A stretch of 64,000 nucleotides of DNA, from assembly GCF_000203815.1 (NCBI RefSeq), contig NW_004457723.1, forward strand, positions 496,001 through 560,000, in the 5' to 3' direction. The stretch is from Cavenderia fasciculata (lineage: Eukaryota > Evosea > Eumycetozoa > Acytosteliales > Cavenderiaceae). Of this stretch, positions 53,042 through 63,178 are shown one piece after another. The notes under the pieces were generated by a model. That model did no database searches. It was not told where the DNA came from and saw only the letters and a program-made list of their open reading frames with translations. The stretch's first letter is position 1; each line of letters opens with the position of its first letter. The translations under genes and the position numbers were made by a program.

Positions 53042-53080
53042 TCTACTACCAGAATATCATGAAAAAACTTGGATCAGAGG
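52856..53080. repeat. 39-bp direct repeat flanking the 3' side of tRNA-Phe
   Basis: CTACTACCAGAATATCATGA...CTTGGATCAGAGG occurs at 52856-52894 and 53042-53080. The second copy lies just beyond the 3' end of tRNA-Phe. The first is followed by a fragment resembling the tRNA 3' acceptor, so a whole tRNA-plus-flank unit was probably duplicated and partly lost. Confidence 0.75.
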
Positions 53081-53120
53081 CAGAGGCAGCAAAAAAGATC
53101 AAAACAGGTGCCTTTTGGGC

Positions 53121-53194
53121 TGCCTTGTGCCGGGATCGAACCAGCGACCTTAAGATCTTCAGTCTTACGCTACTACCAACTGAGCTAACAAGGC
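53121..53194 (-). tRNA. tRNA-Phe(GAA)
   Basis: On the minus strand the acceptor GCCTTGT pairs fully with ACAAGGC, followed by discriminator A. The D arm starts GCTCAGTTGG. The anticodon stem is AAGA/TCTT with loop CTGAAGA (anticodon GAA). The T arm is GCTGG-TTCGATC-CCGGC. Boxes A and B are intact. The D loop is one base longer than usual. Confidence 0.88.
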
Positions 53195-53524
53195 TTGGAT
53201 GTTTCCAAAACAAAAAATTGAAAATTTGAGCCCCGATGCATTTTTTGACGATTTTTAAGGTTACCAAGCTAATATTTGGTTTATTTTTATATTTTTTACT
53301 TGTGTTTTTGTTGTTTGTGGAACATCCAAGCCTTTTTAGCTCAGTTTTTATCTTATTTTGCAAGGTACTCGATGTTCCCCATGGAAAGAATGGAAAATTT
53401 GAGCCCCAATGCATTTTTTACGGTTTCAAGGTTTCCACACTAAAATTTGGTTATATTTATATTTTTTTACTTGTGTTTTAGTTGTTTGGGAGCATCGAGT
53501 ACCTTGTTAGCTCAGTTGGTTAAG
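53195..53524. repeat. Two tandem inverted-repeat units ending in tRNA-Phe 5' fragments
   Basis: Unit 1 runs from TTGGATGTTTCC (53195) to GGAACATCCAA (53329), then GCCTTTTTAGCTCAG (53330-53344). Unit 2 runs from AAGGTACTCGATGTTCCCC (53362) to GGGAGCATCGAGTACCTT (53505), then the tRNA-like GTTAGCTCAGTTGGTTAAG. The unit interiors are related to each other (AAAATTTGAGCCCC.ATGCATTTTTT, TTGTGTTTT.GTTGTTTG). Each unit is thus a palindrome-ended spacer closed by the 5' end of tRNA-Phe, the first using the real gene in inverse orientation. A fainter third copy lies at about 53637-53735. Confidence 0.7.
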
Positions 53525-54044
53525 TTTATGAAGGTCCTGACCGAGAAATCTTAAAAAATGAAAAATAAACAATTGTTTGAAAGAAAATATTATAAATGTG
53601 AAAGTACTCATTTCTATTTCTTATTTTTTTGTTGTTTTGGGAACATCCAATATAGATGTTATCTTATTTCGCAAGCCAGACGATGATCTTTTTTGGTTTA
53701 ATTTTTTCTTGTTTTGGGAGCATCTTGATAGAAAGGAAAAAAATTAACAAAGTTCATCAAGAGTCATATGAAACTAATTAAAATAGAATTTTTTTTTTTT
53801 TTGCAAACTTCTGATCACCCAAGTTTTTTTATTCCACAAGTTGCACATCACCATTGCAAGAGTTAAAATCTATGTTAAATCCTTAGATCCTCTTAAAAAT
53901 TTTAATATCTTGTAGCTAGGAGGATGGATGAGTGGATCAACATATTCATTAAAATATTTTTTAGAAAATTAAAAGGTTTTTATTTTGTTTAATAAATTGA
54001 ACAGCTTAAATGAATAACTGTTTACAATTGATTTATCTTTCTTT
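53525..54044. other. Intergenic region with a degenerate third palindromic unit
   Basis: GGGAACATCCAATATAGATG at about 53639, followed by TTATCTTATTTCGCAAG and later GGGAGCATCTTGATAG, echoes the units to the left. Otherwise there is nothing. Confidence 0.45.
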
Positions 54045-54907
54045 TCATTTGTTATATTGTTTATAGATTTCCATCCACCAATCATCGTTATGATAATTAA
54101 TCTCATCCCTTCTAATTTTCTTGATCATTGAATCTTCAAGTTCACAAGTACCATCATTAAATTGTTCACGATGAACATGATAGATAAAAGCAATTCTTGG
54201 ATGCAACTTGTGAAGGCCATCTTCGTACAATGCCTCGGCTCCATCACTTCCCATCATATTGTCAAACCATACCTCTGGAATAAATCTCTTGAGTTTGTTG
54301 AGTCTGGCTGGATTGGTCAAGTATCTTTGGATTAATTTACTGTTTCTAACAAGAGGTAAATCAGCCAGATGTTTTGGTAAATAGTCACGTGGTAGAATAT
54401 TTGATTTCCACTTTCTATCCTCTTCACCTTCAGATTCCTCTTCTGATTCCTCTTGATCAGATATCCAATCTTGTTCAATCTCTTCAAATTCTGATAGTTC
54501 TTCTTCTTCTTCTTCTTCTTCTTGATGTTCCTCTTCTTCTTCTTCTTCCTCCTCTTCATCTTCCTCTTCTTCATCTTCCTCCTTTACTTGTTTAATATTA
54601 ATTTTTCCAAGTTTGGATGTCACTTTTTTCTCTTGTTCGTCTTCATCAGATTCTTCTTCCTCCTCTTCCTCCTCCTTTTTGTTTGATTTTGATTGAAGAT
54701 CAATGATTCCTTTTTAACAAAAACTATAAATTAATGATGTGATAATCTTGATTGTAAAATATGATAATATTCTATTTACATACTCTGAACAATTTCATCC
54801 TTTTTACCATTACATGGTAAATTTAAACCAATTGCAATGGTTGTAACCTCTTTATACAACATGTTCAAGAGTTGATCTTGTGTATATTCATCTTTGACAC
54901 TTGGCAT
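54045..54907 (-). CDS. SAP-like acidic protein of unknown function
   Basis: complement(join(54045..54709,54784..54907)) gives 262 residues. Residues about 8-45 (YTQDQLLNMLYKEV, IGLNLPCNGKKDEIVQ) have the helix-turn-helix pattern of a SAP domain, usually a DNA/RNA-binding motif. Residues 50-145 are almost entirely Glu/Asp with Lys patches. The C-terminal 120 residues (LPRDYLPKHLADLPLVRN, PEVWFDNMMGSDGAEALYED, LHPRIAFIYHVHREQFNDGT) are globular and not known to me. The combination suggests a nuclear chromatin- or RNA-associated protein, which is inference. A shortened tandem copy lies immediately upstream. Confidence 0.75.
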
Positions 54908-55278
54908 TTTATATTATTATTATTTATAACAAAGCTTGTGCAGTATGATGCTTGGGGACGTCGTGTATCAAACTCTTTCTTTATAACTGGTTGAGTGTTG
55001 ATTGAGTTGTTTCATCTTGTTTGTGGCGCCAAACTAATCATCATTTATTGATCACCGTTGAATCTGATAAATTGTAACACCATGGTTGCAAAAAGCCGCC
55101 AAACCATTCAAAATCTATTTTTAATAAAGGTTTTATTTATATTTAGTTATTTATGTAAATTGAATTGTACAGCTTAAATGAATAACTGTTTACAATTTGT
55201 ATTTCTTTCAAAAAGAGAGAGAGGTAGGGAAAGAGACAGACTTTTTGATTTGTCTTTTTCTTTTTTTTTTTTTTTGTT
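54908..55278. other. Spacer between the tandem SAP-like copies
   Basis: It contains the promoter of the first copy. The motif CTTGTTTGTGGCGCCAAAC at about 55017-55035 recurs upstream of the second copy at about 55993-56011, so the promoter was duplicated with the gene. Confidence 0.55.
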
Positions 55279-55883
55279 TTAACATTTGTTAAACTTTTTA
55301 TAGATTTCCAACCAATCATCAGTATTGTTACTCTTGCCACTTCTAATATTCTTGATAATTGAATCTTCAAGTTCACAAGTACCATCATTAAATTGTTCAC
55401 GATGAACATGATAGATAAAGGCAATTCTTGGATGCAACTTGTGAAGGCCATCTTCGTACAATGACTCGGCTCCATCACTTCCCATCATATTGTCAAACCC
55501 TTCCTCTTTTACTAGTTTAATATTAATTTTTCCAAGTTTAGATGTAGCTTTTTTCTCTTGTTCATCATCAGATTCCACTTGTTCCTCTTCATCAGACTCT
55601 TCTTGTTCGTCATCCGACTCTTGTACCTCTACTTGCTCCTTTTGATTGATTTCTTCACTTCAAGAGTGATTCCTTTTGATTGAAGATGAATGATTCCTTT
55701 ATAATTTTAAAAAAATAGACAGTTAATATAAATACTTTGTGATAAAGTTGATAGCATACTTTGAGCAATTTCAATCTTTTTACCATTGTATGGTAACTTT
55801 AAACCTCTTGCAATACTTGCAACCTCTTTATACAACATGTTCAATAATTGATCTTGTGTATAGTCATCTTTGATACCTGGCAT
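55279..55883 (-). pseudogene. Shortened tandem duplicate of the SAP-like acidic gene
   Basis: Exon 1 (55760-55883) is 124 bases, the same as in the intact copy, and encodes a matching SAP-like segment (YTQDQLLNMLYKEVASIARG). Exon 2 starts at 55696 with the same splice junction (IIHLQSK). Soon after, the frame stops (at about 55645). A neighbouring frame then resumes the acidic region and the C-terminal block, but lacks about 75 residues (from the acidic run through PEVW). The core GFDNMMGSDGAESLYEDGLH is highly similar, so the duplication is fairly recent. It is probably a pseudogene; a shorter expressed protein from the downstream frame cannot be excluded. Confidence 0.65.
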
Positions 55884-56263
55884 TTTAGATTAATATAATT
55901 ATTTGATTTGTAAATATATAAAAGACTAAACTTTGGTACTGAGAGTTCTTTTAAAGTTTAGTGTTTTCTCTAATTGAGTTGTTTCATCCATCTTGTTTGT
56001 GGCGCCAAACCAATCTTTTAAAATTGGTGTGATTGTTGTTGAGGTTATCATTATGAATGGTTGAATAAAGCCCGCGAAACATTGGTTGCATAAAAGAGAT
56101 ATTCAAGATTGAAAAAATTTATCCAATGGTTAAAAAGACAAGCGTGCATCATTTCAAGATATCATTCAACTTTTCTAAACGTCTAATTTGTTTTAATATA
56201 TAATTAGAAATTATTTCAAATCATTAAAGTTGAGGTTTATTGGTTGTTCAATTTTTTAGTATA
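55884..56263. other. Intergenic, duplicated promoter region
   Basis: It carries the second copy of the GGCGCCAAAC motif (about 56002-56011). No gene is seen. Confidence 0.55.
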
Positions 56264-58674
56264 TTATTTCTTTCCAAAGAATGTAGTGATGATATTTTTA
56301 ATCTTTTTGTTAGGATGTTGTCCATATTTCTTAATGAATGCCTCCATTTCGAAATCACCAGAATAATAATGATGGAAGATATATTTAATATCAATTATAT
56401 TGTTATCCAAAAGGTATTTCATAACAGGTATGTTTGAAATATAAGTGTAAGGGGTCACTTTATCATTGGATTGGTTGACAATATTCTCGTAAAGAAATTC
56501 GACCATTTCTAAATTACCTTTTCCTGCTGCAGAGGATAGAGCCTTTTTTCCACATCCTTCACTTCTATTATCATGTAAATACTAAAAAAAAAAGTAAATA
56601 AATAATTATAAAATACAATATTTTTTTAGTATTATATATTTATTTACCTTTACAATATTAATGTGTCCATATTCAACAGCATTATCCATTATGTTAGATG
56701 TCCAAATAGATGATGATGATGATGTATTGTGATGTTGGTGAAGATATTGAATGATATCTAATCTTCCATTTTTTGCAGCAGTTTCAACAGATCTAGGTGA
56801 TGTACATCCAACTTTTAATTTATCATCAATGAATAATATCATCTCTATCGAACAATTATATGTAATTGCTTGATTCATTACCTCTTCTGTCCATTGTCCA
56901 ATCTTGTTTTCATACAAAAACTATAAAGAAATGAAATGAAATTAATTAAATGAAATTAATTAATATATATATAAAAATTACCTTTACAACATTGATATGA
57001 TTGTTCTTTATAGCATATACCATCGCTCTGGGGGTACAACCTTCAGTTCTATTAGAGTAGAGATATTTTATAATATCCAAATTTCCTGTAGACGATGCAT
57101 TGTCAATGGCATTTGCTGATGCACCTTCTGTTCTGTTGATGTGAAGAAACTGAACTATTTCTAAAGTTTTGGCATAATCCATTGCTCTGGTTGTACATCC
57201 TTCAGTTCTATTAAAATGTAACCATTCAACTATGGAAATGTGACCATAACTGCAAGCATAGTCCATTTCATTAGTTGTGCGTGATTCAGTTCTATTATGA
57301 TGAAGCCACTCAACCATTGATAAATCTCCATTCATTACAGCATGAGACATAGCCGCTTCCCAATTTTCAGATTTACCAACTTTATTATCATGAAGGAACT
57401 ATAGAATATATGAGTGTGTGTGTGTGTTAATATATATGGTCTAATATTTATAATAATAATAATACGTCGAAACATACTTTAATGATTTCAATGAAACCAT
57501 TTTCTGCAGCTTTATCAATTCCATAGCCTGGATCTTTGGTCACATTGAAATAAACATACTAAGTGGTAATATATTAATTAATTGGTATAGGGTTGATTAG
57601 TTAGTTTATGATGATTAAAATTTATATATATAGACATACATACCTTTACAAAATCTAAATTACCACTACTGATTGCACCTTCTAAATATCCATCGGCATC
57701 TTTAAGATAGCTTTTATCGGTTAGATTCTCTACAAGATACTATAATAAAAATTATAATAATTAGTTGTTTGTTTGTTAATTAGCTTGTTATTGTTTTGGT
57801 ATTTATTTACCTTGAAAATATCGAAATGACTATTTGCCCGACAAAGAGTATAGTCTGAAAATAGTGATGTGTATCCATTTTCAAACAGGTATTCGATAAT
57901 GTCAAAACTCCCATTCCCTGCTGCATCGCTAACTGCATTTTCTGTGTATTCTCCTCCATTTCTACCTTGTTTGCTTAATGGTGTTTTAAATGGTTCTAAT
58001 AGTTTCATAATCGAGAGATATCCAAATTTGGCAGCATTATCTTTTGCACCTGCAAGATTGATATTGGGATATCTGGTGACAAGGTATCTGAGAATATCAA
58101 TATTTCCAACCGATGCAATATCTGATGCAAAACCATACTTAAAAGAAGGTCCTCCACAGTTCATTACTCCTGCTCGATATGGTTTTCGAACGTGTCTGTA
58201 ACAATCTTTGTTGTTGTTCTTGCCATCTTGTTGTTGTTGAGGATTAAATGCAGGAGTCCATTCAACAAGATGTTCAAGTGTGTCCAATGTTGCGTTTTGA
58301 TGTGCACAGTATCTAGAGATTGCAAATAATCTTATTTTGGTTTCAGCATTAACATCATCATTCTGTGATGATGATGAAAGATAATGTTTGATAAAGTTCC
58401 ACGGCATTGCAAATCTTGAAATCATTTCAAATCTAGGTAACTTTGCGATATCTTTTCCCTTTAACGATGTATTGATCATACTTTGATCATATTCTGTTTT
58501 TCCCTTTTCTTTTACATGACTGGCCAATTGTTTTGATATCAACCCGACTTGATTGAATATCAATCTTCTGATATACTCTGACTGTATCACACTTTTAAAT
58601 GTGATTGTTGTTGTTGTTGTTGTTGTTTTAATTGTATTAATACTAGTAAAAGTAGTAATAGTAGTATTTGTCAT
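56264..58674 (-). CDS. Ankyrin-repeat protein of the dictyostelid expanded family
   Basis: complement(join(56264..56581,56648..56920,56982..57398,57478..57558,57644..57739,57811..58674)) gives 682 residues. The N-terminal 180 residues include a Thr run and a helical block (SEYIRRLIFNQVGLISKQ, MISRFAMPWNFIKHYL) that resembles the F-box-like start of many dictyostelid ankyrin proteins. From about 190 onward are degenerate ankyrin repeats of about 30 residues with the core GxxxIVxxLHxNRTEG: GHISIVEWLHFNRTEGCTT, GNLDIIKYLYSNRTEGCTP. All five introns are phase 0 and lie after the same repeat position (FDIFK, DFVK, EIIK, NVVK, NIVK). The likely role is protein binding; no partner can be inferred. 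Confidence 0.85.
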
Positions 58675-59159
58675 TTTATTTGATTACAATAAAAATTTGA
58701 TGTTGATTAAATCAACATCCCAAAAGATCTTTTAAATTCCTTGTTTTTTCAAACCAAACTGATGAATTTTCTGAGCTTTTTCTAAAAATATACAGGAATT
58801 TGATAGGACTATAATAATGTAACTATAAAGATTCACTAGAGATTATTTTTGTTTTATTTCTTTCATCTATTTAATTCGAGAATTTTTCTGTTTATTTTTT
58901 TTTTTTATGTCATGGTTTTGTTGTAGTTTTCTTCAAAATCGATGAAACAGATATTAAAATGTAGGAAATAACGAGTACTATACGAATATGATGAAAACTG
59001 TGAGCATAGTGTCATACTACTCTGCTCCCAGCGAGTATTTAAACCCAAACATATTCAATAAACATTGATTATCTTATTATTTTATCTAATCCTCATATAT
59101 AGATATCTCATAGTTATAGTAGTTACAAAAACTTTTTTTTTTTTTACTATGGTGGGTAT
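58675..59159. other. Intergenic A/T-rich region
   Basis: No gene is seen; T tracts occur near 58896 and 59133. Confidence 0.55.
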
Positions 59160-59705
59160 CCAGGATCACCACTAGAAATTTTATTTTGTTTAGTTTAATG
59201 ATGAAATGAGATAACCTTTGTGGCAAAGAGTTATTTGGCCTACAGCGAATCCTACGCCGATTCCTATACGTATACGGACCCTTTGGTCACCAGTTATTTA
59301 CAGTAGAGTCGGGGGATACCATTGTCCATTTTAGTGAAGTGATTTCATCGCTACGGTCGCCTCGGTTGGTTGTCTTTACGCTGATTAATTGCATCCATGA
59401 TTAAATTTGATTAAACTTGATAGAATCCGTGATGTTGACAGGTCTGGTGGCAGTCTTTCAGGATCAACATTGCTATTATGGTCTGTCGGGCCATAAAGAG
59501 TGACCATTCTCCAACAACAAAATGAAAGGTGAAGCTCTGACCATTAGATCAAAACCTATACTATCCAAGAACGGCCAAATAATCTCCTTGGGTGAAATAT
59601 ACCAAGCTCTACTGGACAACAAGCAAATTACGGAAGGAAGATGCACCTCACAGTACCTGGCTCAACTTGCAAGAGAATGGACAGCTTTCACCAACATCAT
59701 CTGCA
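59160..59705 (+). mobile_element. Possible 5' fragment of a tRNA-associated retroposon
   Basis: This block has higher G+C than its surroundings, resembles no host gene and lies at the 3' side of tRNA-Val. An open frame starts at 59522 (MKGEALTIRSKPILSKNGQI) and runs into the A-rich repeat. The layout of a leader, a short first ORF and then truncation fits the 5' part of a non-LTR element, but I cannot match it to a known ORF1. This is a tentative call. Confidence 0.35.
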
Positions 59706-59803
59706 AACAAAAAACAAACAAAAAACAAACAAAAAACAAACAAAAAACAAACAAAAAACAAACAAAAAACAAACAAAAAACAAACAAAAAACAAACAAAA
59801 AAC
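59704..59803. repeat. Period-11 tandem repeat CAAACAAAAAA, about 9 copies
   Basis: Near-perfect 11-bp units fill the gap between the suspected element fragment and tRNA-Val. In reading frame they give a KTNKKQTKNKQ periodicity, which is incidental. Confidence 0.9.
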
Positions 59804-59805
59804 TT

Positions 59806-59879
59806 TATCAAGAATGGGAATCGAACCCATGACCCAAACCGTGTTAAGGTTTTGTGATAACCAACTACACCATCCTGAC
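59806..59879 (-). tRNA. tRNA-Val(AAC)
   Basis: On the minus strand the acceptor GTCAGGA pairs with TCTTGAT (with G-T pairs), and the D arm is GTGTAGTTGGTTATCAC as in eukaryotic valine tRNAs. The anticodon stem is AAACC/GGTTT with loop TTAACAC (anticodon AAC). The T arm is ATGGG-TTCGATT-CCCAT, with discriminator A. Confidence 0.88.
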
Positions 59880-59937
59880 TTTTAGATGTGCGAAATTAAT
59901 AGCGCAGCACAAAAATACACCCGCGGCCATCCTTTTT

Positions 59938-60140
59938 GATAAATGATCAACGTCCATAAAACATGTATCATAGACATGGACAAACCCCCAGAACAAATTA
60001 ACTTTAATTCTTCTTGAGATAATCTTTATTTCTTGCTGGTCAATTAAAAAGTATAATTAATAAAACTTTGTAACTTCTGAGTACTACTCTTCCCGATAGG
60101 AGAGAACAGGAAAAGAATTACTTTAAAAAAAAAAAAAAAA
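59938..60140 (+). mobile_element. 3' end of a poly(A)-tailed retroposon, copy 2
   Basis: About 190 bases nearly identical to 27746-27943, ending in A16. It begins about 58 bases on the 5' side of tRNA-Val, with poly(A) pointing away from the tRNA. This is the same arrangement as at tRNA-Arg. The tail ends 14 bases from the stop codon of the SNAPC4-like gene, so it probably affects or supplies that gene's 3' UTR. Confidence 0.62.
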
Positions 60141-60154
60141 GCAATTATTATTGT

Positions 60155-62967
60155 TTATTGTTCATTTTGTTGTATATAATTATTAATATTAATATTCTCA
60201 TCCAATTGTTCTCTTGTTGCAATTGGCAAGACTTGTACCAAATTTGGTAATTGTGGGATTTCAGTAGAGGATGTTGATTTTCTTGATCTAGATGCCTTTG
60301 GTTTGGCTTCTTTTGGTGGTTTTGGGGGCTTTGGAGCCTTGGGAGGTTTTGGTGTTCTTGCTTTTGGTGTTCTAGGAGTAGTGGTAGTAGAAGTAGTAGA
60401 GGTAGTAGAAGTAGTACTAGTTGTGGAAGTTTGATCATTTTCACACTCGGTGGTGGCGGTCGTTGTATTGTTGACATGTGTTGTTTTTTGTGATTTTCTT
60501 GGTCTTGCAACAGATGATCTAGGTGGTTTCTTTGGTGTAGATGATGGAGGTGAAGGAATAGTAGTATGTGTAAGAGTAGGAGTAAAAGGTAGAAGGGTAT
60601 TTGTTGGTGGTGTAGAATTATTATTATTATTATTATTATCTATCATCTCTTCAATTACTTGATCATCACTAGTATCCATTCTACTATTATTATTTTGATT
60701 TTTTTGAGATAATTGTTGTTCCAATTGTTTTGATTGATCCATTAATCTTTCAATTAGAGTTTCCATAGTAGGAGGTTGAATAGTTGGTAATCCCCTAACT
60801 TGTTCTTCTGTCATTTCTTCTTCTTCATCTTCTTCCTCTTGTTGTTGCTCTTCCAAAGTTGAACCATTATCTTCTTGATCATCACTATCTTGTTTTCTTT
60901 TACTCTTTCTTTTTTTCGAAGCTTTACTTGGAATCAAACCTTTTGATTTTGGAGTTTGTTGACGAGATAGTTGTTGGAGAGCTTCCGAACTAGACATTTC
61001 TTTTAGTTTTTCTTCAGAGATGAAATCGCTAATATCAAAGGCTGGTCTTTCCTTTTCACGTCCAACAAAGTTACTGACGATGATTTCCTTTTTCTTGCTC
61101 AATACCTCTCTGTACTCTTTGAGGAATGGTGTTTTGCTGTTTATCTGTTTCCAACGTCTCCAACATTGATTGTCCGTTCGTCGACCGAGTTCCTTGGCAA
61201 TAATGGCCCATTTGCCAACACCATACTTGGCAGTCAGGTCTTTGAGAATCTTGTCCTCTTCTTCGGTCCACGGATCCTTGATGAGTGCCGGATCGACCAC
61301 GTTGCACCACCGCTCACGACACTGCATATCGGTACGTCCAGGAACATGGTTCTTGATGAGGATCCAGTTGCCCTTGCCATACGACTCGACTGCCTTGGTG
61401 AGCAACTCATCTTCCTCGGCTGTCCATCTACCCTTTCGAATGGCCGGATCCAACGTCTTTTGCCAACGATGTAGACACTGCTGTCCGGTTCTACCCTCTA
61501 AAGCCTCTGCAATCTGCTGCCAACTCTTGTCACCAAACGTTCGATACTTTGTGTACTCTCGAAGTAAAATCTCATCCTCTTCCTTTGTCCATTCACGCTT
61601 CATAAATTTAGTATTGAGGGATCTTTGATGACGCTGACAACAATGAAGAGCAGGACGATTACTACCAAGTTCCTGTGCCACATCAGACCATGAATGACTA
61701 CCATACTTTTTCGAAAGTTCAAGCAACTTTTTATCCTCTTCCTTTGTAAATGGTTGTTTGTTGATAAGAGGATGTTCAGCATTACGCCATCTCAATTCAC
61801 ATTCCATTGGAGTACGTCCAGGTAAATATTCATGTACAATCGATTCCCATTCCAATCCATCCAAATTCTCTTCCAAATCAGACAGCGTCAAATTCTCAAT
61901 CTTTTTCTTTTCCCTATCATATTCATCCTTTGAATGTGTTCTTTGTGATAATCTAAATAATAATATTTGCATATTCTTTTCTCTAACTCCTTTTGATAAT
62001 GTTGATAATTCATTTTTTGTCCCTAAAAAAAAATAGAAAATAAAAGATTAGAGAGAGATTGACATAATTAGAGTTTCTGGTTTACATACATCTTTTAGAT
62101 TTAAAATAAGTTGGCATATTATTATAAGTTGCTTTAATAAATTGAGTATCTGGATTATCATTTGGTACTGCACCTTCTGAATCTTGGAAATAAGGTGCAA
62201 CACCAGCTCTTTTAGAATTTCCAACATTTTCTGTTTTTGGATTAACTGATATTGATAAACTTGCTCTTGCTTTTGACTAAAAAATAAAATAAAAGAAAAA
62301 AAAGAAAATTAATATTAAATAAAAGATCATATTATTTATAATTATATGTTATAATTACCAATAATTGTTGATTTAAAATGATTGAAGCATCAATATTACG
62401 AAGATATAATCTTAATTGTTTTTGATACTCTTGATTTAATTGTAAAGTTTTCAATGCTTCTTCTTTATCCATACCACTTGTTTCCAATACTTCCATATTC
62501 TCTAGAAAACTAATCCCGAGAGATGGTATATTATTTAGTACTCCATTATTATTATTATTACTATGTAAAACTATTGATTTATCTATATTATTATTATTGT
62601 TAGTTGTAGAGGTTGTTGATGTTGTTGATGTTGTAGTAGTAGTAGTAGTAGTAGTTGGTTTCTTTTTTATAGTAATCTTAAAGTCTTGATTATTATTACT
62701 TTTACTCTTTTCTACTACAACATTGTCACTATCATCATCATCATTGCTATCTTCATCTTCTAATACTTTTTGAAGATTCTTTAGATCTTCTTCATCTTCA
62801 TCTATTACCAAGTCTGTCTGATCGTCGTAATAGTTATAAGTATCTCCTCCTTGTTGATTTTGTTGATTATTACTGTTATTATTGTATTGCTGTGAATTTA
62901 GACTTGTTACGTAATCATCGTCGTCATCTTCGTCATCATAGTAATCATCTTCATCTGCGCTATCCAT
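60155..62967 (-). CDS. snRNA-activating complex subunit SNAPC4/SNAP190 (4.5 Myb repeats)
   Basis: complement(join(60155..62022,62090..62276,62359..62967)) gives 887 residues from the ATG at 62967. The N-terminus is acidic with an Asn/Thr linker, followed by the conserved SNAP190 segment (KEEALKTLQLNQEYQKQL, SKARASLSISVNP, PYFQDSEGAVPNDNPD, then a Trp restored by splicing). Myb region: a half repeat (LEWESIVHEYLPGRTPMECE) and four full repeats between about 348 and 560 (FTKEEDKKLLELSKKYGSHS, WTKEEDEILLREY, WTAEEDELLTKAVESYGKGN, WTEEEDKILKDLTAKYGVGK). Half-plus-four is the hallmark of SNAP190, which binds the proximal sequence element of snRNA promoters for Pol II and III. The C-terminal third is low complexity with a Lys/Pro-rich (APKPPKPPKEAKP) tract. 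It is divergent from the next gene. Confidence 0.92.
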
Positions 62968-63178
62968 AAAGTACACAAAGAAAAGAAGAAGGGGTGTTGA
63001 CCTAACGTGTATAAAGTTATATATATCTAATGCAATGTATTAAACGATTGATTAGGCAGTTATGGGATAGAGGAGGGTGTGAAAGAGAAAATGAAGGGGA
63101 ATGATATACTCAAACACAATGAAAAAATAGAAAAAATAAAAATTATTGTAATCACTTTTTTTTATTTTTTTTAATCAA

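Noticed and set aside
59522-59857. Lys/Gln/Asn-rich ORF through the period-11 repeat into tRNA-Val
   Set aside because: The second half is the CAAACAAAAAA repeat and antisense tRNA; only the first 60 codons might derive from a mobile element.
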